The notes beneath the pieces were generated by a model. It saw only the letters and a program-made list of their open reading frames with translations. It did not search any database and was not told the DNA's origin. This document shows positions 8,312 through 13,761 of a DNA stretch of 13,761 nucleotides, piece after piece. The stretch's first letter is position 1. Every line of letters begins with the position of its first letter. This DNA is from Deltaproteobacteria bacterium (GTDB lineage: Bacteria; Desulfobacterota; GWC2-55-46; DRQE01): contig DRQE01000010.1 in assembly GCA_011371515.1 (NCBI GenBank), positions 1 to 13,761 on the forward strand, in the 5' to 3' direction. A program made the translations under genes and the position numbers.

Positions 8312-9442
8312 ATGAATCTGGAGTTTAAACCATCAGAACCACTTACACTGGGGATAGAGCTTGAGATTCAGCTTATAGACCCCGTAACACTTGAACTCAA
8401 GCACACATCCACAGAGATTATCGAGGGGCTCAAAGGGATAGAGGGCACTGTAAAGCACGAGTTCTTCCTTTCCAACCTTGAGCTCAACACCCCTGTATGC
8501 AAGACCATGGAAGAGGCTGAAAGGTGGGTCTACGAGGAACTGGGCCTCGTAATGGAGGAAGCCAGAAGGCATGATACCCTTGTGTGGTTTTCGGGCACAC
8601 ACCCCTTCTCACCGTGGCGTGAGCAACGCCTTACAGACAAGCCGCGCTACAGGATGCTTGCCGAAAGACTGGGCATTGTATCTCGCAGGTTCAATATATT
8701 TGGGCTTCATGTGCATGTGGGTATAGGTGATGGACAGAAGTGTATAGATGTAATGAATAGAATTCTCTACTATCTGCCACACCTTCTGGCACTATCTGTG
8801 AACTCACCCTTTTGGGAGGGTGAGCTCACAGGGCTTCATTCTTACAGAACAAAGGTGCTTGAAAATCTGCCGATAGCAGGGCTGCCTTTCTACTTTAAAG
8901 ACTGGGACGAATACAAGAGTGTGGTAAACACATATCTTGTAACGGAGACCATAACCACAATAAGGGAAATCTGGTGGGACATGAGGCCCCATCCTGATTT
9001 CGGCACCCTTGAGTTCAGAATATGCGACATGCCGCTTACCGTAAAGGATGTGCTGGCTATAACATCTCTCATACAGGCACTGGTGCGCAGGACGGGAAGG
9101 GATGTGGACTCTGGCATACCTTACAGAAGGCCCCATTCTGCCATAATCAGAGAGAACAAGTGGAGGGCTGCAAGGTACGGGCTTGATGGAAGATTCATAA
9201 CAGCCGATGGTAAGGGCACGGTGCCCGTAAGGAAGGCTATAGAAGAGGTGCTCTCTATGGTGGAAGAGGATGTAAGGGAGATGGGCACAAAGCGATATGT
9301 GGATGGAGTAATGGACATACTCTCTACGAGGACTGGCTCTTACATACAGATGGAGGAGTATGAAAAAGAGGGTAATCTTAAAGCAGTGGTAAGAAAACTT
9401 TCTCAGAGACTTAAAGAAGAGGTGGAGGCTTGGCGAAAGTAA
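8312..9442 (+). CDS. YbdK/GCS2-type carboxylate-amine ligase (glutamate-cysteine ligase-like)
   Basis: This is a member of the glutamate-cysteine ligase type 2 superfamily. These ATP-dependent enzymes join a carboxylate, classically the gamma-carboxyl of glutamate, to an amine. Motifs include GIELEIQLID at 14-23, a strand with acidic Mg-ATP ligands, then HEFFLSNLELNTP, GLHVHVGI (131-138) and LEFRICDMP near 233-241, with NKWRAARYGLDG at 282-293. The 376-residue length fits YbdK (about 372). ATG 8312 places the family core at the same distance from the start as in E. coli YbdK. A TTG at 8267 would add 15 residues, with AGGG almost touching it. No good ribosome-binding site precedes 8312. It heads an operon with a GGT-like enzyme and an amidohydrolase, which suggests a role in making a gamma-glutamyl or similar amide. 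The true substrates are unknown; YbdK itself has only weak activity. Confidence 0.85.
   Translation: MNLEFKPSEPLTLGIELEIQLIDPVTLELKHTSTEIIEGLKGIEGTVKHEFFLSNLELNTPVCKTMEEAERWVYEELGLVMEEARRHDTLVWFSGTHPFSPWREQRLTDKPRYRMLAERLGIVSRRFNIFGLHVHVGIGDGQKCIDVMNRILYYLPHLLALSVNSPFWEGELTGLHSYRTKVLENLPIAGLPFYFKDWDEYKSVVNTYLVTETITTIREIWWDMRPHPDFGTLEFRICDMPLTVKDVLAITSLIQALVRRTGRDVDSGIPYRRPHSAIIRENKWRAARYGLDGRFITADGKGTVPVRKAIEEVLSMVEEDVREMGTKRYVDGVMDILSTRTGSYIQMEEYEKEGNLKAVVRKLSQRLKEEVEAWRK
9416..9422 (+). promoter_or_regulatory. Ribosome-binding site for the GGT-like gene TTG start
   Basis: GAAGAGG lies 7 nt before TTG 9430, inside the end of the ligase gene. The ATG at 9457 has only AGGTGG one base away, which is too close. 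This favours TTG. Confidence 0.5.
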
Positions 9443-10953
9443 GGCACACAGGTGGTATGGTGGCGGCAGGCCATCCGCTTACGGCAAAGGCAGGTGCACG
9501 GATGCTTGAGCTCGGCGGAAATGCCTTTGATGCAGCCATTGCTGCAAGTGTTGCATCCTTCGTATGCGAGTCTGCCCTTACGAGCCCTGCCGGCGGAGGC
9601 TTCCTTATAGGGCATGTAAGAAGAGAAGGGGTTACCCTGCTATACGACTTTTTTAGCAGCACCCCCGGCAGGGGGTATACCGGTAAAGGCGACTCCATTG
9701 AGTTCTTCCCCATAGAGATAAACTTCATAGGCACCCCGCAGGAACTTTACATAGGTAGAGGCTCTGCTGCTGTGCCAGCAACCATGGCTGGGCTCGACGA
9801 GGTCTACAGGCGTCATGCCACACTTCCGCTTGAAAGACTCCTTGAACCTGCCATAGAGTATGCAGAAGAGGGCATAGTGCTCAACGAAAGGCAGGCAGAG
9901 ATAATCCACATACTTGCACCCATGCTTACGCTCACAGAGGAAGGTAAAAAGATATACGCCCCTTCTGGCAGGGTGCTTGATGAGGGAGATGTTATAAAGA
10001 ATAAAGCACTTGCAGAAACACTGCGCTACCTTGCAGGAGAGGGGCTCGGTGCATTCTTCACAGGCTATATAAAAGACGCCTTGCTCGAGGCATTCTCTCC
10101 ACCAGAAGGGTTTATAACAGAGGAGGACCTGAAAGAGTACTGTGTGGCTGAGAGAGAGCCCCTTGTGGTAGAGTACCGAGACCGTTATATATACACAAAC
10201 CCACCCCCTTCTGGAGGAGGACTTCTTATAGGGTTTTCCTTGAAGCTACTTGAAGAGTATGAGCCCGAAAGGCTTGGACACAACAGTGCAGCCTACATAA
10301 GGCTTCTTTACAACATAATGAAGACGGCAGATGAGGTTCGAAGGGATGAGGAGAACCCCCTTGGTGAGGAGTTCCTTAACCTTAGCAAACACAGGGTTGC
10401 CACCGGCAACACCACACACATAAGCGTTATGGACGAAGATGGTAATGCCGTGGGCATAACAACCTCTGTTGGTATAGGCTGTGGGTACATGATACCCGGC
10501 ACGGGCATTATGATGAACAACATGCTCGGTGAAGACGAGCTAAACCCTGATGGATTCCACCGTTACCCACCCGGAACGAGGCTACAATCGATGATGTCGC
10601 CAACTATAATAATGGATAAAGACATGGTGCCTGCATTTGTGCTCGGCACAGGCGGAAGCAAGAGGATACGAAACGCCATGGTACAGACGATAGTGAACAT
10701 ACTGGACTTTGGCTTCCATCCCCAGAAGGCGGTGGAGTTACCCCGTGTGCACTGGGATGGCGAGATACTCCAGCTTGAAGAGGGCATAGAGCGTGAGGTG
10801 GTAAGAGAGCTTGAAGAGGAAGGTATAAGGTGTAACCTGTGGAAGAGAAAACACATGTACTTTGGTGGGGTAAACATGGTCAAAAAGGATAAGAAGGGCT
10901 TTACCGCAGGAGCAGACCCAAGAAGAGGAGGTTCTGCCGTTGAAGTTAGCTGA
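9430..10953 (+). CDS. Gamma-glutamyltransferase-like Ntn hydrolase (cytoplasmic, unusual substrate pocket)
   Basis: GGT-family proteins are made as one chain that cuts itself before a catalytic Thr, then transfer or hydrolyse gamma-glutamyl groups. Here the self-cleavage site GNTTHISVMDEDGNA puts the nucleophile at Thr328, splitting the 507 residues into about 327 and 180. GTGGS (406-410) fits the oxyanion glycines and QSMMSPT (386-392) the Ser-Ser-Met-Ser region, with Met for the second Ser. The usual D-F-R-E motif, whose Arg holds the gamma-glutamyl alpha-carboxylate, reads DFFSSTP (73-79). The T-x-N after the nucleophile reads S-V-G. There is no signal peptide: the conserved GGMVAAGHPL starts at residue 8, unlike periplasmic GGTs. 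It starts at TTG inside the ligase gene (13-nt overlap). The fold is certain; the substrate is probably not glutathione. Confidence 0.88.
   Translation: MAKVRHTGGMVAAGHPLTAKAGARMLELGGNAFDAAIAASVASFVCESALTSPAGGGFLIGHVRREGVTLLYDFFSSTPGRGYTGKGDSIEFFPIEINFIGTPQELYIGRGSAAVPATMAGLDEVYRRHATLPLERLLEPAIEYAEEGIVLNERQAEIIHILAPMLTLTEEGKKIYAPSGRVLDEGDVIKNKALAETLRYLAGEGLGAFFTGYIKDALLEAFSPPEGFITEEDLKEYCVAEREPLVVEYRDRYIYTNPPPSGGGLLIGFSLKLLEEYEPERLGHNSAAYIRLLYNIMKTADEVRRDEENPLGEEFLNLSKHRVATGNTTHISVMDEDGNAVGITTSVGIGCGYMIPGTGIMMNNMLGEDELNPDGFHRYPPGTRLQSMMSPTIIMDKDMVPAFVLGTGGSKRIRNAMVQTIVNILDFGFHPQKAVELPRVHWDGEILQLEEGIEREVVRELEEEGIRCNLWKRKHMYFGGVNMVKKDKKGFTAGADPRRGGSAVEVS
10926..10931 (+). promoter_or_regulatory. 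Strong Shine-Dalgarno fixing the TTG start of the M20 gene
   Basis: AGGAGG lies 8 nt before TTG 10940, within the last codons of the GGT-like gene. The next in-frame ATG (10961) is too far to use it. Confidence 0.75.
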
Positions 10954-12157
10954 TGACAGGATGCTTGAAGAAATCAAAGAGAAGGTCTCCTCACTTAACG
11001 CAAGGCTTGTAAACATAAGGCGTGACATACACAGCCATCCCGAGCTTTCCGGCATGGAGCACAGGACCTCACAGCTTGTGGCACGGTTTCTGAGAGAATG
11101 CGGCATAGATGTGAGAGAGGGTGTTGGTGGCTACGGTGTGGTGGGTGTGTTGAAAGGAGCAAAACAAGGTGGTGTTGTGGGCATAAGGGCAGACATGGAT
11201 GCCCTTCCGATGGATGACATAAAAGACAAGCCCTATGCCTCCAAGGTAAAGGGTGTGATGCACGCCTGCGGGCACGATGTGCACACCACGGTGCTTCTTG
11301 GTGTTGCCATGGTGCTTTCTTCTATCAAGGACAGGCTCAGGGGAACCGTTAAGTTTATCTTTCAGCCCTCTGAAGAGAGTGGGCCCGGAGGGGCAAAGTC
11401 CATGATAGAGGATGGTGCACTTGAAGAGCCAGCCCCGCAGATAATGCTTGCGCTCCACTGCTATCCCGAGCTTGAGGTGGGTAAGATCGGCTGTAAAGAC
11501 GGCGTTATGACAGCCTCTTCGGACAGATTCACCATAACCGTTAAGGGCAGAAGCGGGCACGCATCGAGGCCACATCAGACGGTGGATGCCATACTGGTTG
11601 CCTCTATGACAATAAGTGCCATACAGCACATAGTGAGCAGAAGGACAGACCCCCTCCATCACGCGGTAATATCCATAGGCACCATAAACGGAGGCACCGC
11701 ACCAAACATAATAGCCGATAGGGTTGAGATGAAGGGCACTGTGCGCACCCTTGACAAGGATGTGCGTCAGAAGATACCACATTATATAGAGCTGATTCTC
11801 AAGGGTATAACCACTGCCACAGACGCAACCTATGACTTCCACTACGAGTTCGGCAGCCCCTCTGTTATGAACAATCCCCGCGTCACAGACCTTGCAAGAG
11901 AGGCTATAAAAGAGGCACTCGGTAGCACAGCCCTTGTTGAGCTTGAAGAACCACAGATGGGCTCGGAGGACTTTGCATACTTTGCAGAAAGGGTGCCTGC
12001 CACATTCTTACGGCTTGGTACTGCAAACCCAAGGAAGGGCATAACATCGTCTCTGCATACACCCGACTTCGATGTGGACGAAGACGCCATAGGGGTGGGG
12101 GTTACAGCCCTTTCATGGATAACCATAAAATACCTTCTTCAGGGAGGCAAAATATGA
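10940..12157 (+). CDS. M20D-family amidohydrolase (amino-acid amide hydrolase / carboxypeptidase)
   Basis: This dinuclear-metal hydrolase resembles N-acyl-amino-acid amidohydrolases such as hippurate hydrolase, IAA-amino acid hydrolase and N-acetyl-diaminopimelate deacetylase. They release an amino acid from an amide. Visible are RRDIHSHPELSGME (28-40), the core GIRADMDALPM (81-91), metal ligands Cys110 and His112 in HACGHDVHTT, FQPSEESGPGGA with Glu145/146, His173 in LHCYPELEVG, the lid domain VKGRSGHASRPHQTVDAI, and His373 in SLHTPDFDVDE. Length 405 is typical. It starts at TTG 10940 behind a strong AGGAGG, overlapping the GGT-like gene by 14 nt. Its place suggests it trims the product of the neighbouring enzymes or recycles the amino acid from an acylated intermediate. 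The name of the actual substrate cannot be read from sequence. Confidence 0.9.
   Translation: MKLADDRMLEEIKEKVSSLNARLVNIRRDIHSHPELSGMEHRTSQLVARFLRECGIDVREGVGGYGVVGVLKGAKQGGVVGIRADMDALPMDDIKDKPYASKVKGVMHACGHDVHTTVLLGVAMVLSSIKDRLRGTVKFIFQPSEESGPGGAKSMIEDGALEEPAPQIMLALHCYPELEVGKIGCKDGVMTASSDRFTITVKGRSGHASRPHQTVDAILVASMTISAIQHIVSRRTDPLHHAVISIGTINGGTAPNIIADRVEMKGTVRTLDKDVRQKIPHYIELILKGITTATDATYDFHYEFGSPSVMNNPRVTDLAREAIKEALGSTALVELEEPQMGSEDFAYFAERVPATFLRLGTANPRKGITSSLHTPDFDVDEDAIGVGVTALSWITIKYLLQGGKI
12141..12147 (+). promoter_or_regulatory. Shine-Dalgarno for cutA
   Basis: AGGGAGG lies 6 nt before ATG 12154, ruling out the longer in-frame ATG at 12115, which would add 13 residues not seen in CutA proteins. 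Confidence 0.75.
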
Positions 12158-12489
12158 GCCAGCATGTGGTTGTCTTCATGACCGCACCTGATGAAGAGGT
12201 TGCCGCAACCATCGGCAGAAGCCTTGTCGAAGAGGGACTCTGTGCCTGCTGTAATGTTGTAAACCCCATACGCTCCATATACAGGTGGAAAGGCGAGGTT
12301 TACGACGAAAAGGAAGTCCTCTGTGTGCTCAAGACCAGAAGCACACTTTTTGAAAGCCTTAAAAAGAGGGTAAGAGAGCTACATCCCTACGATGTGCCAG
12401 AGCTTATAGCCCTGCCTGTAGAGAAGGGGCTCGATGAGTATCTCTGCTGGATAGACGAGGTAACGGCGAGAACAGAGAGAACGGGATAA
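12154..12489 (+). CDS. cutA: CutA-like divalent-cation tolerance protein
   Basis: CutA is a small, very stable trimeric protein of PII-like fold linked to copper and other metal tolerance; its biochemical role is still unclear. The 111 residues match the family. VVVFMTAPDEEVAATIGRSL opens the ferredoxin-like fold, ACCNVVNPIRSIYRWKGEV (31-49) and HPYDVPELIALPV (77-89) are the signature segments, and YLCWIDEV closes it. The ATG overlaps the M20 stop as ATGA, so translation is coupled. The longer in-frame ORF from 12115 is rejected. CutA closes the ligase-GGT-M20 operon; whether it serves that pathway or merely rides along is unknown. A convergent lipoprotein gene starts its stop only 27 nt downstream, and no clear terminator was seen there. 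Confidence 0.94.
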   Translation: MSQHVVVFMTAPDEEVAATIGRSLVEEGLCACCNVVNPIRSIYRWKGEVYDEKEVLCVLKTRSTLFESLKKRVRELHPYDVPELIALPVEKGLDEYLCWIDEVTARTERTG

Positions 12490-12516
12490 ACCTGCTCCCT
12501 AACAACCCCTACATGG

Positions 12517-13284
12517 CTAATCACAGAGTTGTGCCTTTGCTGCCTCAAGTCTCTGTCTCGCCGCTTCCACCTCTTTTTCCGCATCGTATCTGTTCATTTT
12601 GCTGCCGAGCATTCCAAGAAATACCATACCTTTGTCAAAGCCGGGTTCTGAGTACTTTTTTTGTGCCCATCCAAGGTCGTAGAAAGAGCTCCATGTCTTT
12701 GCGCTACTCAGCTTAGAGAGCGCCTTCTTGTATGCCCTCAACGCTGCCTCGTACTCACGCTTCTTTCTAAGGCAATACTCTATCTCGTAATTGTCTGAAC
12801 CATAGTATGAGCCATCCGTTTCTTCCAGCCTGAGAGTTATGTGCCTGTCAGGGGGTGGGAAGTCGTGGTCTCCTCCAATAATGCCGACAGGTTTTTCTAT
12901 CAATGCTTTGGTTCTATAGCCATCTTTTACTATGGCAAGACTTAACAATATATCCCAGCCTTTTGTGTCTTCGTTATATTCTCCGAACTTCACATACCTA
13001 CCCCACATAGTCACACATCCTCCGCATGTTAGTGCTCTCTCTCCTGTTGACCAGTATTTGGTGGCAAGCCCTACTGGCAGGTCGCATGGTGTGGTGCATA
13101 GCTTTGTTACAAGAGTGCCATCATCTGTATCTATGGTGTACACATCCGCACCTGATGGTATGGAGTCGATACGTATGTTCATATATACCTGTGGTTCCTC
13201 TGGTTTTGGACCAAGGGTTCTTGTGGCGCAACCATAAGTAAACATGGATGTAAATAGAAGAACAAAAATCATCCTTCTATACAT
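12517..13284 (-). CDS. Predicted lipoprotein with PEGA-like domain, function unknown
   Basis: I do not recognise a characterised homologue. The 255 residues open with a basic-hydrophobic signal (MYRRMIFVLLFTSMF) ending in TYGC, with Cys19 as the likely lipidation site; the lipobox is not canonical. A PEGA-like surface domain is suggested by IRIDSIPSGADVY (37-49), then CTTPCDLPVG (63-72), GYRTKALIEKPV and DRHITLRLEE. A longer than usual insertion at about 73-118 holds CGGC (87-90), a possible metal or disulfide pair. The C-terminal third (about 170-255) is charged, alanine-rich and probably helical or coiled-coil. Start could be Met1 (13284) or Met5 (13272); AAGG directly abuts Met5, so Met1 is preferred. 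It reads away from an XRE regulator that may control it. Confidence 0.7.
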   Translation of the reverse strand: MYRRMIFVLLFTSMFTYGCATRTLGPKPEEPQVYMNIRIDSIPSGADVYTIDTDDGTLVTKLCTTPCDLPVGLATKYWSTGERALTCGGCVTMWGRYVKFGEYNEDTKGWDILLSLAIVKDGYRTKALIEKPVGIIGGDHDFPPPDRHITLRLEETDGSYYGSDNYEIEYCLRKKREYEAALRAYKKALSKLSSAKTWSSFYDLGWAQKKYSEPGFDKGMVFLGMLGSKMNRYDAEKEVEAARQRLEAAKAQLCD

Positions 13285-13315
13285 GTGAATACTCGCTGTT
13301 TTTGTGTGTGGTTAG

Positions 13316-13345
13316 ATTATAAGCTACCTTATTGCGAATAGTTAA
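13316..13345 (-). promoter_or_regulatory. Promoter for the PEGA-like lipoprotein gene
   Basis: On the - strand TATAAT (13321-13316) is a perfect -10 box. TTAACT (13345-13340, 18-nt spacer) matches 4 of 6 of the -35 consensus. Transcription would begin near 13309, about 25 nt before the ATG at 13284. Confidence 0.6.
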
Positions 13346-13369
13346 CATAAAAGAGACAAAATGTCAACT
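13340..13369. repeat. Imperfect inverted repeat, candidate operator for the XRE regulator
   Basis: AGTTAACAT (13340-13348) and ATGTCAACT (13361-13369) are inverted repeats matching at 8 of 9 positions, with a 12-nt spacer. The arm centres are 21 nt apart, about two helical turns. The left arm covers the -35 box of the lipoprotein promoter, which suits repression. Confidence 0.45.
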
Positions 13370-13393
13370 CAAAAATATATTTTTATCAAAAAG

Positions 13394-13412
13394 TAAACTT
13401 ATAAATTGTTTA
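13394..13412. repeat. Short inverted repeat upstream of the XRE gene
   Basis: TAAAC (13394-13398) and GTTTA (13408-13412) flank an AT-rich 9-nt centre containing TATAAA (13400-13405), a possible -10 of the + strand regulator promoter. Arms of 5 bp in AT-rich DNA may be chance. No good -35 was found for the + gene. Confidence 0.25.
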
Positions 13413-13443
13413 TATTTCGCTTTTCAGGGTGGTAGAGTGTTAA

Positions 13444-13449
13444 AAGAGG
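13444..13449 (+). promoter_or_regulatory. Ribosome-binding site for the XRE regulator
   Basis: AAGAGG lies 9 nt before ATG 13459 and just after an in-frame stop at 13441-13443, which fixes the start region. Confidence 0.6.
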
Positions 13450-13458
13450 TTTTTGGAT

Positions 13459-13761
13459 ATGGATATACTAAAGGCTTTTGGCAGAAGGCTTCACAGAATA
13501 AGGGAACTCAGAGGACTGACTCAGGAAGAACTCGAAGAAAGAAGTGGTGTGAACACCAAGTACATAAGTGCAATTGAGAGAGGACAGAAGAATATAACCA
13601 TACAAACTGCACAAAAGCTTGCCTGTGCATTGGAAGTGGAGCTTTATGAATTGTTTCTTTTTCAGGCAGAGCCATGCTCGAAGGATGCAACCAAGAAGGC
13701 TATAGAGAGTTTGCTCAAAGAGGCAGACCAGAAGAGCCTGACCCTTTGTCTTGAGTTCTTG
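13459..13761 (+). CDS. XRE/Cro-type helix-turn-helix regulator (3' end outside window)
   Basis: The frame is open for 101 codons from ATG 13459 to the last base, so the gene continues past the window. Residues about 7-65 form an HTH_3/XRE domain: FGRRLHRIRELRGLTQEELEE (helices 1-2), then GVNTKYISAIERGQKN with the recognition helix, and TIQTAQKLACALEVELYELF. The following stretch is charged and helical. AAGAGG at 13444-13449 serves as ribosome-binding site. All seven Arg codons are AGA/AGG and six of seven Ile codons are ATA, like the rest of the window, so codon use gives no sign of recent transfer. It is divergent from the PEGA-like lipoprotein and probably regulates itself and that gene. 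What it senses is unknown. Confidence 0.92.
   Translation, partial: MDILKAFGRRLHRIRELRGLTQEELEERSGVNTKYISAIERGQKNITIQTAQKLACALEVELYELFLFQAEPCSKDATKKAIESLLKEADQKSLTLCLEFL

Noticed and set aside
11069..11842. 257-codon open frame on the - strand inside the M20 gene
   Set aside because: It lies fully antisense to a gene with clear catalytic motifs, and the translation (rich in Cys, His, Tyr) looks like a shadow of the host codon bias.
12490..12516. Possible bidirectional terminator between cutA and the lipoprotein gene
   Set aside because: Only 27 nt, with no stem of useful length and no T tract on either strand.
13338..13367. Second - strand promoter using TTGACA at 13367-13362
   Set aside because: A perfect -35 but no acceptable -10 at 16-18 nt (TTAACT, TAACTA, AACTAT); TATAAT at 13321-13316 is too far for it.
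13332..13577. 81-codon + strand open frame across the promoter region and into the XRE gene
   Set aside because: It overlaps the HTH gene in another frame, and its translation resembles no known fold; the XRE frame has a better ribosome-binding site and motif.

Overview
The window reads as one block of ordinary bacterial chromosome. It is densely packed and holds 14 recognisable genes (11 on +, 2 on -, plus a + gene cut by the right edge). No rRNA, tRNA, CRISPR array or insertion sequence was seen. Two predicted lipoproteins suggest a Gram-negative-type envelope. MetV and FolD suggest an anaerobe that uses tetrahydrofolate-linked C1 chemistry (Wood-Ljungdahl methyl branch or a relative). Arg codons are mostly AGA/AGG and Ile codons mostly ATA at a middling GC content, a bias common in thermophiles. 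A Nitrospirota or Desulfobacterota-like anaerobe would fit, but that is a weak guess from gene content.

Region 1 (3-6870, +) is a seven-gene run with gaps of -4 to 18 nt, likely one transcript: hisZ (5' end cut off by the window), purA, folD, metV, acuC, ald and an M48 metalloprotease lipoprotein carrying a PDZ domain. It joins histidine and purine synthesis to folate C1 metabolism (folD, metV), acetyl-group control (acuC) and amino-acid oxidation or reduction (ald). metF, the usual partner of metV, is absent. A weak + strand terminator candidate lies at 6921-6943.

Region 2 (6942-8141, -) is a single nupC-type concentrative nucleoside transporter, convergent with region 1 and divergent from region 3. 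The 170-nt gap 8142-8311 holds good promoter candidates in both directions, with a short palindrome inside the nupC promoter spacer.

Region 3 (8312-12489, +) is a four-gene overlapping or near-overlapping operon: a YbdK/GCS2-type carboxylate-amine ligase, a gamma-glutamyltransferase-like Ntn hydrolase, an M20D amidohydrolase and cutA. Two consecutive genes start at TTG inside the end of the previous gene. The first three enzymes could form and break amide or gamma-glutamyl-like bonds. The GGT-like enzyme has no signal peptide and lacks the usual Arg of the gamma-glutamyl-binding motif, so its substrate may not be glutathione. This is the part of the window most likely to hide an undescribed pathway.

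Region 4 (12517-13761) holds a predicted lipoprotein with a PEGA-like domain (-) and a divergent XRE-type HTH regulator (+, cut by the right edge). The AT-rich gap between them (13285-13458) contains a 9-bp imperfect inverted repeat over the lipoprotein promoter, a plausible operator for the regulator.
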